The notes under the pieces are model-generated. The model was not told the DNA's origin, did not search any database, and saw only the letters and a list, made by a program, of their open reading frames with translations. This document shows, piece by piece, positions 14,754-24,910 of a DNA stretch of 34,087 nucleotides. This DNA is from a virus. The DNA lies in the IMG/VR virus record IMGVR_UViG_3300005590_000060, positions 1 through 34,087 of that record. The stretch is one strand, 5' to 3'. The position numbers and the translations under genes are program-made. Numbering within the stretch: position 1 is the first letter of the stretch; each line of letters opens with the position of its first letter.

Positions 14754-16349
14754 ATGCCTAAAGTCGTACAGTACACCGGTTCACAGGTATCACGTCAGGT
14801 AACACCCGGTGCTCGTGCCGGTAGCGTTGCATCAGGTACTTTCGGCTTAGGTGCTGTCACTGAAGGTGCGCGTGATCTGGCCCTCGGTGTCGCTCAAGCA
14901 AAACAACGTGTCAATACAACGGCGGCTGAAGAGGCGGCTGTTAAGTTTGAACGCGATAAAAACGATATGTTCTTCAACCCTGATAGTGGTTACTTCAATA
15001 CACAGGGTCGCAATGCATATGATACCGCCGGTACGATGCAACAGGAATTGGTCAAACTTCGTGATACATATGGTGACACATTAGAGAGTGAGGAGGCGCG
15101 TGCAGCCTATAACCGTGCAACTGATGTTCAACTAATGCGTTCAAATGTTGACATACAACGTCATGCGTCTAAAGGTTTACAGGCTTGGGAAGTTGCAACA
15201 ATTCAATCTCAAACCGAGAACACCATTGAAAGTGCATCACTATATTACAATCAGCCTGATCGTTTAAAAGTACAACGTCAGTTAGGTCGTCAAAGTGTCA
15301 TCGACTCTGCTGAACTACGTGGAATCGGTGCTGAAGCAACCAATGAAGAATTGCAAACGTATAACTCATCATTCAGTGCGTCGATAATTAATGCGGCGAC
15401 ACGTAATAGCGCCACTGAAGGTAAAGATGCATTGGATCAGTACGGTGATGTATTGGAACCAGCAGACCTTCAGAAGATTGAAAACAACATAGCAAAGAAA
15501 GAAAAGTCTGAAAAAGAAGCAACCGACGCTGCTATGACTATGACCATATCGAATGGACTGGTGGACCGGTTAGATGACCGTGGTCAAATCAATGAAGAGA
15601 TTAATAAAATTGAAGACCCTCAGTTACGTTCTAAAGTGCGTCGTGAGACGATGTGGCAACTGGATCAGAAGAAGAAGGCGCAGGATGAACGCCGCGGTGC
15701 TATCTATGAAGACGTTGAGAATGCATTAATTGACGGTCGTTCTGTTGAATCATGGATTACAAGTAACCCTGAGAGTTGGGAATTACTATCACCGAAACAG
15801 AAACGCACAATAATGTCTGGTAAGACTATTATAACCAATCACGCTAAATTGAGTGAACTGTTGTTGAAACCTAAGAATGAATTAGCGAGGGTGGAACCTT
15901 CAGATCACTTTACAGAATTAGCTCCAGGTGATCGAATCAAACTCATTAATGCAGTGAAGGCTGCTAATGGTGAACGTGAAGAAGATCCGGTGGGTCGTAC
16001 ACGAGCTGCACAGACCTCAGCCACGATGTCGCAGATGTTCGGTAAACCTTATCGCAACTTATCACGTAGTAAACAGCAGGCTTGGAATACGCTGTACAGT
16101 GAGTTAGATAACGAGTTGAAATACCGCGAAGGTCAGAAAGGTGGACTTCTTACGTCACAAGAGTACACAGGCATGCTTAATGACTTCACTCGTAAGGTTG
16201 TAGAGGAAGGTGTATTATGGGATTCTGAGATTGATGTGTTAGACGTACCGTCTGAACATGTACCGACGATAAGCAGGTTCTTACGTGACAACGATCTACC
16301 TGTTACATCTGATAACATTATAAAAGCATACAGACAAGCGAGTGAATAA
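14754..16349 (+). CDS. T7 gp15-like internal core (ejection) protein
   Basis: A 531-aa, mainly helical, charged protein without membrane segments. The N-terminus is Gly/Ala/Arg-rich (SQVSRQVTPGARAGSVASG). The segment KNDMFFNPDSGYFNTQGRNA (about 64-83) is a motif frequently seen in gp15-type core proteins, and long coiled helices follow (KIENNIAKKEKSEKEATDA). In T7, gp15 forms the periplasmic tube of the ejectosome with gp16. Length is somewhat below T7 gp15 (747 aa). Its stop overlaps the next start (TAATG). Confidence 0.8.
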   Translation: MPKVVQYTGSQVSRQVTPGARAGSVASGTFGLGAVTEGARDLALGVAQAKQRVNTTAAEEAAVKFERDKNDMFFNPDSGYFNTQGRNAYDTAGTMQQELVKLRDTYGDTLESEEARAAYNRATDVQLMRSNVDIQRHASKGLQAWEVATIQSQTENTIESASLYYNQPDRLKVQRQLGRQSVIDSAELRGIGAEATNEELQTYNSSFSASIINAATRNSATEGKDALDQYGDVLEPADLQKIENNIAKKEKSEKEATDAAMTMTISNGLVDRLDDRGQINEEINKIEDPQLRSKVRRETMWQLDQKKKAQDERRGAIYEDVENALIDGRSVESWITSNPESWELLSPKQKRTIMSGKTIITNHAKLSELLLKPKNELARVEPSDHFTELAPGDRIKLINAVKAANGEREEDPVGRTRAAQTSATMSQMFGKPYRNLSRSKQQAWNTLYSELDNELKYREGQKGGLLTSQEYTGMLNDFTRKVVEEGVLWDSEIDVLDVPSEHVPTISRFLRDNDLPVTSDNIIKAYRQASE

Positions 16350-19300
16350 TGAGTAATGGGACTCTTAACCTAGACAATGTTGACTTAGGTGCATTCGGTC
16401 CCACTGACTTAGACCCTACCCCTGATGTAGGACAGGAGACAGAAGAATATTCACTAAGCACCCACGCCACATCCACAATGAGTCAAGCACTTCAAGTTGA
16501 TGCTGACTCATTCGCTAAAGCACAACAACTGAGTCGCGTATCCGGTGTTCCACGCGGCGCGGTCGAGACAGACCCTAAGTCTGTCGAAAGTAATCTCAAA
16601 TTGAGTAACATTGACTTTAGTACAATGTCTCAGCGCTCACCGAACACTTCTCAATTCTTAACTGATTTCACCAACGCCACTATCGCTCAAGATGACATCG
16701 ACGCTATGCAGGTTGCTGAAGACATTTTCAGATCTGTACCTGCGGGTTTAGTACGTGGTATCGGTATGGGTGTCGAGGGTGTCGGTCGTACCATTGAAGC
16801 CGGTAGTCGTCTTACGGGCCGAGCATTACTCAATGTACTCCCTGAAGGTGCTGAGAGTTTCATATTCCAAACTGAAGAGACACCTGAACTGCTTTCTGAA
16901 TTCAATGAACTGGTGAACATAGCTGGCCTGTTTCGCGATCAAGGTGCGTTACTTCAGTCACAAGCTGAAGACATTGCAGATGTACCTGAAGATCGTGTCA
17001 ACTTAGCCACCGAGATTGCTGAAGGTGTTGGTCAGGTTGGGGGTCAGATAGCCGCCACACTGGTGAATCCATCTCTAGCATTGGGTTTAATGTTCGGACA
17101 AGGCGTTCAAGAGCAGGGTGAGCGTCAGGAAGCGTCAGGAACAGAAGGTCAGGATGCTATCGCAGACTTAGCACTGTTAGCCGGTGGCGGCGTGACTGCG
17201 GCTACTGAGAAGCTCGGTATCGATGCATTGCTCAACAGAGTACCACCGAAAATTAAAAACGCGGTCGCACGTCAGATTGCTGATATATCTATTGCCGGCG
17301 GCGTGGAAGCGGTTCAGGAAACAGTTGAAGGTATTGCTCAAGGTCTACTAGAGCAGGTTACTACGAATCCTGATGCTGAGATATTTGAAGGACTTGACCA
17401 TGAAGCCATTGTAGCCGGCGGTACGGGTGCCGTGGTACGTGGGTTAATCAATGCACTGACACCGGGTCGTGTTCGATCTGCTGTTGATAATGACGCTCAG
17501 AACATCACACAAGGTCAAGTTGAACAAACCACGTTAGACGATCTGAACGCTGCGTTTAGTCAGATGGCAATGCAACAACGTGATCCTGAGACGTTGCGAG
17601 AATTCGTTAAGAAAGTCAATGGTGAAGAGAATACTGTATTTGTAGATGCGACTGCTACTGTCGAGTTTATGGCCGATAAGACGCCTGAAGATATTGCATC
17701 TGATCCAGCACTGCAACTGCTCGCATCACAGGTTGATGAAGCACGGGTATCCGGTGTTGCTGTCACCATACCTATGACTGAGTTTGCAACGTCATTCGCC
17801 GGTACAACCACATATGATCAATTACGTGACCATATGACAATGAACCCTGAATCCGTTCCACCTGTGAACGCTGAACAGGTTCAAGAAGAAACACGTACAT
17901 ATGTTGCTGAGTTGATGGCACAGGCTGAAGAGAACGTCAGTCAATATGTAGAGTCACAAAAGATTTATGAAGATGTGAAAGCACAACTGGTGGACACAGG
18001 TCGTGTGACACCGCGTAATGCTGGGATCATGGCTCGTATTGTACCTGCGTGGGCTGTGTCATACGCCAAAGCGAACGGGACCACAGTTGAAGAAGCTTAT
18101 CAGCGTTCGGGTCTGACCATTGAAGGCCCACAGACCGGTGAACGTGCCCGTCTTGAAGGTGAGCTTGAGCTGTTGGATCAAGACGTAATACAAGAGATCA
18201 ACACATTCACAACCAATGGTGATGTACAAGAACAGGCTATTCAGAACGTAGCAGATCAGAACGGTGTGAGTGTTGATCAAGTTGACGATACATTCAACGA
18301 GCAAGTCAGTGATGCGCGTTGGGAGCTTCAAAAAGAAGCTGATTCAGAATTAGTAAATCTAATTGAAAAAGTAGCCACCGATAACAACGTACCCGCATCA
18401 CAGGTAGCTGCTGACTTATATGCCACCGGTGAGAACGCACCTGTCACACCGCTTGCAAGACAGGTGATTGACCAATCAGCACCGGTTGAACCTGAGTTAG
18501 AACAAAAGAGTGAGTCAGATAAGAACGGTACCCGTGGGTATTATGATCCCGCTAACAGCGTGATCCGTCTCACTGAGTCATCGGACCTGTCAACATTCCT
18601 CCATGAGTTCGCACACTTCATGTATGAAATGGAGTTGAATGCAGACGGACCGATTAAAGCTGACATCCATAAATGGTTCAAACGTAATGCCGCCGATGTC
18701 GCGCTTGAAGCCGGTGGGTATGAGCCAAATACGACCATCACTCCACGACATGTTACTGAGTTCCTAGATAAAGGGACCACCGGTGATGCTCAACGTGACA
18801 TGGGTATACGTCGTGCAGTGCATGAACAATTCGCCCGTGGTTTTGAAACCTATCTGATGGAAGGTAAAGCACCGTCTACAGAGTTGCGTAATGCTTTCCA
18901 AACATTCGCAAGATGGTTGACTCAGATTTACAAAGTAGTACGTGGCAATCTACGTGTGAATATTGATCCTGAGATACGTCAGGTGTTCGACAGAATGTTA
19001 GCAACTGAAGAACAAGTTGAAGCGGCTAACGCTCGTGACAAGCACGCACCGTTGTTTGCAAATTCAGAAGTAGCTGAAAAAGCAGGTATGACTGCTGAAG
19101 AGTTCGGTGAATACAATGAGCAAATTGAAAAGACGAAAAACACCGATACTGAAAATCTACGTGAAAAATTGATTAAAGAAATCACCCGTACCACTAAGAA
19201 ATGGTGGAACGATGAGAAGAGTGATCTGATTGATGAGCAGTTGAAAATACTCAATGAAGAAAAAGTGTATCGTGCTCGTGACGCACTTCGTAATACAGAC

Positions 19301-22300
19301 GTTAAACTTGACCACGCTACTGTTAAGGAATTAGTCGGGTTTCAACGTACTAATAAACTAGGTCGTACTTCCACAGTCATCCCTACTAACCTACGTGGAA
19401 TGACAGCCAAAGGTCAGAAAGGTATTCACCCTGATGCTGCTGCGGCGATGTTTGATTATTCATCCGGTGCTGAGTTACTTAATGACTTAATGAACACACC
19501 GCCTATTGATCAAGTTGCTGACAGCAATGCTCAGACAATCATGCTTGAACGCCATGGTGACATTATGAATGATGGCACCATTGAGAAAGAAGCAGATGAA
19601 GCCGTTCATAATGAAGAACGCGGTAAGTTAATCCTTCAAGAGTTGAAGGCGTTACGTAAAGGTACAGGTTCACCGGTACTTGAACGAGCGACGGTGAAAC
19701 AGATTGCTAAAGAACAGATCAGCCTTCTGACGTATCGTGAGATATTCCCAGCTAAATATCGTAAGGCTGAAGTGACAGCCGCACAGGAAGCTGCTATTGC
19801 ACTTGCTGAAGGTGATGTTCAAAAGGCCGCTAACGCTAAAGCCCGTCAAGTTCTTAATTACTATCTCGGTATGGAAGCTCAGAACGCACGCAATGAGATT
19901 GACAGTATTGTTGACCGTATGGGTCGATTCAATAAGAAGTCAATACGTGAGTCCATTCAAAAGGCTGAAGGTGGTTATTGGGATCAGATTAAGAAGATAC
20001 TGAACCGTTTCGAGTTCCGTAAAACTGCGACACTGAAGTCAGTCGATGATCAAAACATCCCAGTCGGTGAGTGGGCTAAAGATAAGGTTGAAAACGCAGG
20101 TGACGGTCTGATGATCAGCAATGCTGTGTTAGATGAAACTTACCAAACGCATTGGAAGAACGTACCGTATGAAATCCTTCAGGGTATTGATGACACCGTG
20201 AAGAACATCGAACATGTTGCTAGGTATTCTAATAAGATTCAAGGAATGCAGGAGAAGGTTGACTTCAAGACCTATGTGAATCGTTGGACGGATCACATGA
20301 ATGCAGCACAGGATGACCGCTTCATACCTGTTGCTAGTATCGCTGATAAACCGGGTAAAGCAGTTAAGTATGGTCGTTGGGCGATGGCTCAAATGACTAA
20401 GATCCCATATATGGCTTCATGGTTAGATGGCGGTGAACGTGCAGGAATGAGTCACGATACGTTAGTACAACCATTCACCGATGCTTATAAGTCTGAAATG
20501 GATTTATGGAAAGAAGCCGGTGAACCTGTGATGAAGCTTATCGAAGGTCGTGATAAGAAGACAATGAAGCGTCATAACACTAAGTTCTATATACCTGAGA
20601 TCAAAGGGTCGGCGTTTCACACTGGTAATATCATGGGTCATGAGATACTTGCGGTTGCATTAAATACAGGTAACGAGCAAAACCTTCGCAAGATGTTACT
20701 CGGTGAAGAGTGGGCTGATCCTGAGTTTGAAGAACAAACCGTTAATATGGATAACCCACAGTTACAGGCTGTGCTGAAACACATGACTAAAGAAGACTGG
20801 GAGTTGGTTCAGAAGATTTGGGATCAGATGGACACACTATACCCACAACTGGCTGAAGTGCATCGTAAGACTACAGGTCTTGTTCCACCGAAAGTTGAAG
20901 CCTCACCAGTGGTTACACCATTCGGTACGTTCAAAGGTGGATACTACCCGCTGAAGTATGATCCTGATCGTTCCAACCGTGCGCAGGAGAATGAAGATAA
21001 GCTCAACGCTGAAACTGAATCCATGTTCGCCGGTAGCCTGAGTATACAAGCTGCTGTGAACACCGGTGCCACGAATGAACGTACAGGTTATTACGCTCCG
21101 ATTCGTCTTAGTTTGGATGTGGTACCTAACCACTTTCAAGAAACTATTCATTACATTACACACCATGACGCAGTGCGTCAGGTTAATAAGTTGATCCGCG
21201 ATGATAAGGTCACGAGTACAATTAAAGCGAAACTAGGTTCGGAAGAATATGCTCAACTTAAACCTTGGTTAAATGACATTGCTAAAGACGGTCGTGAAGC
21301 ACCCGTTAAGATATTCTGGGATAAAGTTATACAACGTCTACGTTTCGGTGTGACACTGGGTGCTATGGGCTTCAAAGCGTCTACAGGTATCATTCAGGTC
21401 AGTGGTTTATCCAACACCATTGCTGAAGTGGGTATTGGTCCAGTGACACAGGCTGCACGTACTATCTTACGATCCCCGCAGACCATTAAAGATTCATGGA
21501 ATTTTGCAGTCGATAACTCAAAGGTTATGGAAAACCGTGCTAAGACGATGGACCGTGAAATCAAGAATGCGATGCGTGCTATTGAAGGTAAGCGTGGTCT
21601 ACTCCCTGCAGCTCAAGAAGCATCTATGAAACACATCGCCTATATTCAAACGTATGTGGTTGATCTACCGTCATGGCACGCGGCGTACATCAAGTCGATG
21701 AATGAATACGGTGATGAGGCTCGTGCGTATAAGTACGCTGACTGGGTGGTTGAGAACGTCCAAGGCTCCGGTGTGACTAAAGACATGGCTCGCATCATGC
21801 GTGGTCAATCTGAGACAGGACGCATGTTCACCATGTTCATGACCTTCTTCAGTGCGTTATGGAACATGGAACGTGACCTTGTGAAAGGTGCTAAATCAGG
21901 TCGTTATTCAGTGACCAATGTGGCAGGTAAGGCTATGTTCTTATTCACCATTCCTGTTCTATTTGAGATGCTATTACGCGGTGAACTTGGTGGCGAAGAT
22001 GAAGAACCAGAAGAACAGCTTCAAAGTATGCTCGGTAAAGTGGCACTGTATCCTGTTCAATCTGTCCCTTTCATACGTGATATTGCTAACTCAGTGGGTG
22101 GTGACTTCGGGTACAATATGTCACCGCTGGCTTCAGTATTGGAGCAGGGTACTCGTTCAATACCTAAACTGGTTGAGAACAGTTTCACTGATGAAGAGAT
22201 CACAAAAGCTCAAGCGAAAGGTGCTACTAAGTTCATCGGTGCTGCCGTCGGGATACCCGGTGTCAGTCAGGCATGGGCTACAGGTGAACATTTGTATGAC

Positions 22301-22363
22301 GTAATTGAAGAAGGTGAAGACCTCACAATGCGTCAACTATTGTTCGGTCCTACTAAAGACTGA
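16349..22363 (+). CDS. Giant gp16-like ejection protein with metalloprotease motif
   Basis: A 2004-aa protein at the gp16 position (T7 gp16 is 1318 aa). Gp16 equivalents span the inner membrane and pull DNA into the cell. Hydrophobic, Gly/Ala-rich segments occur near residues 225-260 and 270-370. Around residues 725-890 is a domain with LSTFLHEFAHFMYEMEL, a zinc-peptidase HEXXH motif (H752, E753, H756), then HEQFARGFETYLMEGKAPST (from H825), the arrangement of the metallopeptidase found in large polyvalent phage proteins. The C-terminal part has helical segments with MFTMFMTFFSALWNMERD and LFTIPVLFEMLLRG (about 1830-1875). No lytic transglycosylase motif was found at the N-terminus. It may be processed or may cleave a host or virion protein on entry. 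Confidence 0.85.
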   Translation: MSNGTLNLDNVDLGAFGPTDLDPTPDVGQETEEYSLSTHATSTMSQALQVDADSFAKAQQLSRVSGVPRGAVETDPKSVESNLKLSNIDFSTMSQRSPNTSQFLTDFTNATIAQDDIDAMQVAEDIFRSVPAGLVRGIGMGVEGVGRTIEAGSRLTGRALLNVLPEGAESFIFQTEETPELLSEFNELVNIAGLFRDQGALLQSQAEDIADVPEDRVNLATEIAEGVGQVGGQIAATLVNPSLALGLMFGQGVQEQGERQEASGTEGQDAIADLALLAGGGVTAATEKLGIDALLNRVPPKIKNAVARQIADISIAGGVEAVQETVEGIAQGLLEQVTTNPDAEIFEGLDHEAIVAGGTGAVVRGLINALTPGRVRSAVDNDAQNITQGQVEQTTLDDLNAAFSQMAMQQRDPETLREFVKKVNGEENTVFVDATATVEFMADKTPEDIASDPALQLLASQVDEARVSGVAVTIPMTEFATSFAGTTTYDQLRDHMTMNPESVPPVNAEQVQEETRTYVAELMAQAEENVSQYVESQKIYEDVKAQLVDTGRVTPRNAGIMARIVPAWAVSYAKANGTTVEEAYQRSGLTIEGPQTGERARLEGELELLDQDVIQEINTFTTNGDVQEQAIQNVADQNGVSVDQVDDTFNEQVSDARWELQKEADSELVNLIEKVATDNNVPASQVAADLYATGENAPVTPLARQVIDQSAPVEPELEQKSESDKNGTRGYYDPANSVIRLTESSDLSTFLHEFAHFMYEMELNADGPIKADIHKWFKRNAADVALEAGGYEPNTTITPRHVTEFLDKGTTGDAQRDMGIRRAVHEQFARGFETYLMEGKAPSTELRNAFQTFARWLTQIYKVVRGNLRVNIDPEIRQVFDRMLATEEQVEAANARDKHAPLFANSEVAEKAGMTAEEFGEYNEQIEKTKNTDTENLREKLIKEITRTTKKWWNDEKSDLIDEQLKILNEEKVYRARDALRNTDVKLDHATVKELVGFQRTNKLGRTSTVIPTNLRGMTAKGQKGIHPDAAAAMFDYSSGAELLNDLMNTPPIDQVADSNAQTIMLERHGDIMNDGTIEKEADEAVHNEERGKLILQELKALRKGTGSPVLERATVKQIAKEQISLLTYREIFPAKYRKAEVTAAQEAAIALAEGDVQKAANAKARQVLNYYLGMEAQNARNEIDSIVDRMGRFNKKSIRESIQKAEGGYWDQIKKILNRFEFRKTATLKSVDDQNIPVGEWAKDKVENAGDGLMISNAVLDETYQTHWKNVPYEILQGIDDTVKNIEHVARYSNKIQGMQEKVDFKTYVNRWTDHMNAAQDDRFIPVASIADKPGKAVKYGRWAMAQMTKIPYMASWLDGGERAGMSHDTLVQPFTDAYKSEMDLWKEAGEPVMKLIEGRDKKTMKRHNTKFYIPEIKGSAFHTGNIMGHEILAVALNTGNEQNLRKMLLGEEWADPEFEEQTVNMDNPQLQAVLKHMTKEDWELVQKIWDQMDTLYPQLAEVHRKTTGLVPPKVEASPVVTPFGTFKGGYYPLKYDPDRSNRAQENEDKLNAETESMFAGSLSIQAAVNTGATNERTGYYAPIRLSLDVVPNHFQETIHYITHHDAVRQVNKLIRDDKVTSTIKAKLGSEEYAQLKPWLNDIAKDGREAPVKIFWDKVIQRLRFGVTLGAMGFKASTGIIQVSGLSNTIAEVGIGPVTQAARTILRSPQTIKDSWNFAVDNSKVMENRAKTMDREIKNAMRAIEGKRGLLPAAQEASMKHIAYIQTYVVDLPSWHAAYIKSMNEYGDEARAYKYADWVVENVQGSGVTKDMARIMRGQSETGRMFTMFMTFFSALWNMERDLVKGAKSGRYSVTNVAGKAMFLFTIPVLFEMLLRGELGGEDEEPEEQLQSMLGKVALYPVQSVPFIRDIANSVGGDFGYNMSPLASVLEQGTRSIPKLVENSFTDEEITKAQAKGATKFIGAAVGIPGVSQAWATGEHLYDVIEEGEDLTMRQLLFGPTKD

Positions 22364-22397
22364 TAATATCAACAACAATTAAAGCAGGGTTACAACC

Positions 22398-24818
22398 ATG
22401 ACCGTTACCAATACAACAATAACAGCAGGGCCGTACCTTGGTAATGGTCTAGCTGACACATTCAGCTATGCGTTCGGTATTCAAGATAAATCTGAAATCC
22501 GTGTGTTCGAGACCACCGATTCAGGTGTTGAAACTGAACTCATACTTGACACCGATTACACCGTGAATGGTGTCGGTGATGAAGCAGGCGGTACTGTCAC
22601 ACGTAACGCGGGTGCACTGCCTAGTAATTATCAGTGGTACATGCGTTCAGACTACCCTGAGACTCAGGAAACATCGTTCGAGTCTCAAGGCGCATTCTAT
22701 CCTGATATTCATGAAAGAGGGTTCGACAAACCTACACGACTCATCCAACAACTTCGTGACCTACTTAACCGTACACTGAAGGTGTCTGATTCATATACCG
22801 GTGACTACGACTTAACCATACCGAACCCATCTGAAAAAGATTTACTGCGATTCACTGATGATGGTATCGAAGGTTTAACTATCGGTGAAATCTTGTCTGA
22901 ATCAGATGCGATCATTTCCGACCTATCTATCCAGAATAATCGTATTATCAATTTAGGTCAGGGTAGTTCACCGAGTGATGCTGCACGTCTATCAGATATT
23001 GATAATGTACCTGTCACCACTGGTGAATATCAGACGTTCAATACCATATTCTTAGCTAAAGCTGCTGATTTACCAATCGGAGATGTGATTGACACCATCG
23101 GATATACAACAGTCAACGACGGCGCTGGCGGTAAATATCGTGTTGTAAACAGTGTACCTGGTAGGGATGATGGTGGTAGCTATCATGATATGACCAATGG
23201 GAATCAGCTTGAGTTGATTGTAGAAAGCAACACTGTTGATATTAAGCAGTTTGGGGCCATAGGGGATGACTCAACTCTAAATAGTGTGTTTATAAATAAT
23301 GCAATTTCCTTCATCCATTCGATCGGAGGTGGTTGCGTAATTGTACCTGTTGGGACATTCCTATGCGAGAATTCAGGGACTCTAAGTGCAGTGAGATTCT
23401 GTATAGAGATGAAAAGCAATGTTTTACTAAAAGGGTTTGGAAACGTATCAATCCTAAAGCAAGCCCCTAATCAAGACTCATCTGTATTAGTAGATGATAA
23501 TACTGTACAGACTGTAAACATGTCGATAAACGACCTTTTAGTGGATGGTAATGAGAGCAATCAAACAACTGGTGCAAGTGCTCTTTTCAATATTTGGATT
23601 AACAACAGTGATCGCTTGTATTTAGATAATGTATTTTCAAAAGACCCCGGCTCTTTTGGTTACAGGCTTCAGCTCTGCTCTAATCTATCTTTTGGTACAA
23701 TACAGAGTCTACATACAACATCAGAAACAACCGCTGATGGATTTCACCTAATTGACTGCACTGACGTTGTTGGCGATAAAGTCTTGGTAAATACGAATGG
23801 TGATGATGGATTTGTAATTGAGGCTAATGATCAGGATGTCCACGATATTTCCATCGGTGAGGTGGTTGTCACTGCCCCAGTAACAAGTACGGCAGCAGGA
23901 AAGGGCATATATCTGGTAAATAATGCTGCTAACGGATCAGCGGGTATACAAAGAGAAATTAGGAATATATCAATAGCAAATGCAGTAACACATAATTGCA
24001 AAGGTACGGGTTGTATATTAGAGCGTGCCGAGTTTAGAAATATTGAAATAAATCATACGGGATATTCTGACGGCGTTGGAGCTGGCTTCATTATTGGCGA
24101 TTCAAGCGGAACAGGGGTTACGGGTTTAGTTGAGAGTTGTAGGTTCTCATTCAAAAACTATAATGCACAAACAACAGGACTCCAAACCACAGTGGTTGAC
24201 GGAACCATTACGGGTAATATTATTGATCTTCAGATATATAACCCTGCGGATGGTCAAGTTGGCGGTGAGATAAAAGGAGATGAATGGATTGGCAACATCC
24301 AAGTAAATTACAATCCTAATAACGACAAAGTTACACAGCTACAACCAATCAGAATTACAACAAATGACAGTCAGTTTAATGTTGTAACTAAGGGTGGGAA
24401 CTCAGGCATTAGATTGAATGGTAGTAACAACACTATAACACCTGTAAGCATTAAGGATTTTACAACTAGAGATATTGAGGTGGTTTCTGGATCGGATAGC
24501 AACTCATTCTCGGGTGGGCTCCTTACAACATCAGTATCTGACTCAGGCACAAATACAACATTCTACAATGTTTTTGGTGCAACTAATGAGGGTGTTGTTC
24601 AAGACACTACCGAGGCGTCTGGAGGGATTTTAAATATTCCCCACGGGTTAATAAAATCGCCTACTGTATATAACGCTGGAATTGTTGGGGACAATTCCTT
24701 TGATGCCCAGATTCAATCTGTTAACTCGACAAATGTAGTGGTAAGAGTGCGAAACACAACCGACAATAGCGATGTAAACAGTACGTCGGTTGTTGTTTAT
24801 TGGAAGGCATCTATATAG
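22398..24818 (+). CDS. Tail fibre/spike, T7-type anchor plus beta-helix body
   Basis: An 806-aa receptor-binding protein. Residues 1-130 match the T7 fibre N-terminal anchor that binds the tail (GPYLGNGLADTFSYAFGI, TDYTVNGVGDEAGGTVTRNA, then DKPTRLIQQLRDLLNRTLKV). After a linker, IKQFGAIGDDSTLNSVFIN (about 280-298) opens a pectate-lyase-like right-handed beta helix with many Asn/Asp/Gly turns, up to about residue 700, and a small C-terminal domain. Such spikes often degrade capsule or O-antigen, but no catalytic residues can be assigned by eye. Arg codons switch from mainly CGN (10 of 12) before about 23200 to mainly AGA/AGG (10 of 13) after it, so the body was probably acquired by recombination. 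Confidence 0.85.
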   Translation: MTVTNTTITAGPYLGNGLADTFSYAFGIQDKSEIRVFETTDSGVETELILDTDYTVNGVGDEAGGTVTRNAGALPSNYQWYMRSDYPETQETSFESQGAFYPDIHERGFDKPTRLIQQLRDLLNRTLKVSDSYTGDYDLTIPNPSEKDLLRFTDDGIEGLTIGEILSESDAIISDLSIQNNRIINLGQGSSPSDAARLSDIDNVPVTTGEYQTFNTIFLAKAADLPIGDVIDTIGYTTVNDGAGGKYRVVNSVPGRDDGGSYHDMTNGNQLELIVESNTVDIKQFGAIGDDSTLNSVFINNAISFIHSIGGGCVIVPVGTFLCENSGTLSAVRFCIEMKSNVLLKGFGNVSILKQAPNQDSSVLVDDNTVQTVNMSINDLLVDGNESNQTTGASALFNIWINNSDRLYLDNVFSKDPGSFGYRLQLCSNLSFGTIQSLHTTSETTADGFHLIDCTDVVGDKVLVNTNGDDGFVIEANDQDVHDISIGEVVVTAPVTSTAAGKGIYLVNNAANGSAGIQREIRNISIANAVTHNCKGTGCILERAEFRNIEINHTGYSDGVGAGFIIGDSSGTGVTGLVESCRFSFKNYNAQTTGLQTTVVDGTITGNIIDLQIYNPADGQVGGEIKGDEWIGNIQVNYNPNNDKVTQLQPIRITTNDSQFNVVTKGGNSGIRLNGSNNTITPVSIKDFTTRDIEVVSGSDSNSFSGGLLTTSVSDSGTNTTFYNVFGATNEGVVQDTTEASGGILNIPHGLIKSPTVYNAGIVGDNSFDAQIQSVNSTNVVVRVRNTTDNSDVNSTSVVVYWKASI

Positions 24819-24910
24819 TGAACCTAACACTAACTCGACTAAATAGCGGCATAGACTCAACTATAGGAAGCCTTTGTATTGATCAAGGGTTTTTATCCGG
24901 GGTGATTTAA
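24818..24910 (+). pseudogene. N-terminal remnant of a DUF5675-type gene
   Basis: A GTG overlapping the fibre stop (TAGTG) opens a 30-codon frame, MNLTLTRLNSGIDSTIG followed by SLCIDQGFL, ending in TAATG shared with the next gene. This resembles the first strand pair of DUF5675 proteins (M-x-L-x-L-x-R, then T-I-G-x-L-x-I-D-G-x-F), which are usually about 120-150 aa and lie among phage late or lysis genes. The rest of the domain is absent, so it looks like a decayed or truncated gene, although the coupled start and stop suggest it may still be translated. The match is from memory of the family. Confidence 0.5.
24868..24894 (+). terminator. Possible intrinsic terminator after the fibre gene
   Basis: AAGCCTTTG and CAAGGGTTT can pair (with G-U pairs) around the loop TATTGAT, and the right arm runs into TTTTT. 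This is the only hairpin in the late operon followed by T residues. It lies within the DUF5675 remnant and 16 bases before the last plus-strand gene, so it would be partial. The G-U pairs make it weak. Confidence 0.35.

Noticed and set aside
21918-22304. 128-codon frame within the giant ejection gene
   Set aside because: It lies in a different frame on the same strand as a clear gene, has no ribosome binding site, and shows the hydrophobic, Cys- and Trp-rich character of a shadow frame.
22398-24818. Diversity-generating retroelement target in the fibre, as in BPP-1
   Set aside because: No reverse transcriptase gene and no template repeat of the fibre's 3' end were found in the window, and the fibre is a T7-type beta helix, not an Mtd-like C-type lectin.
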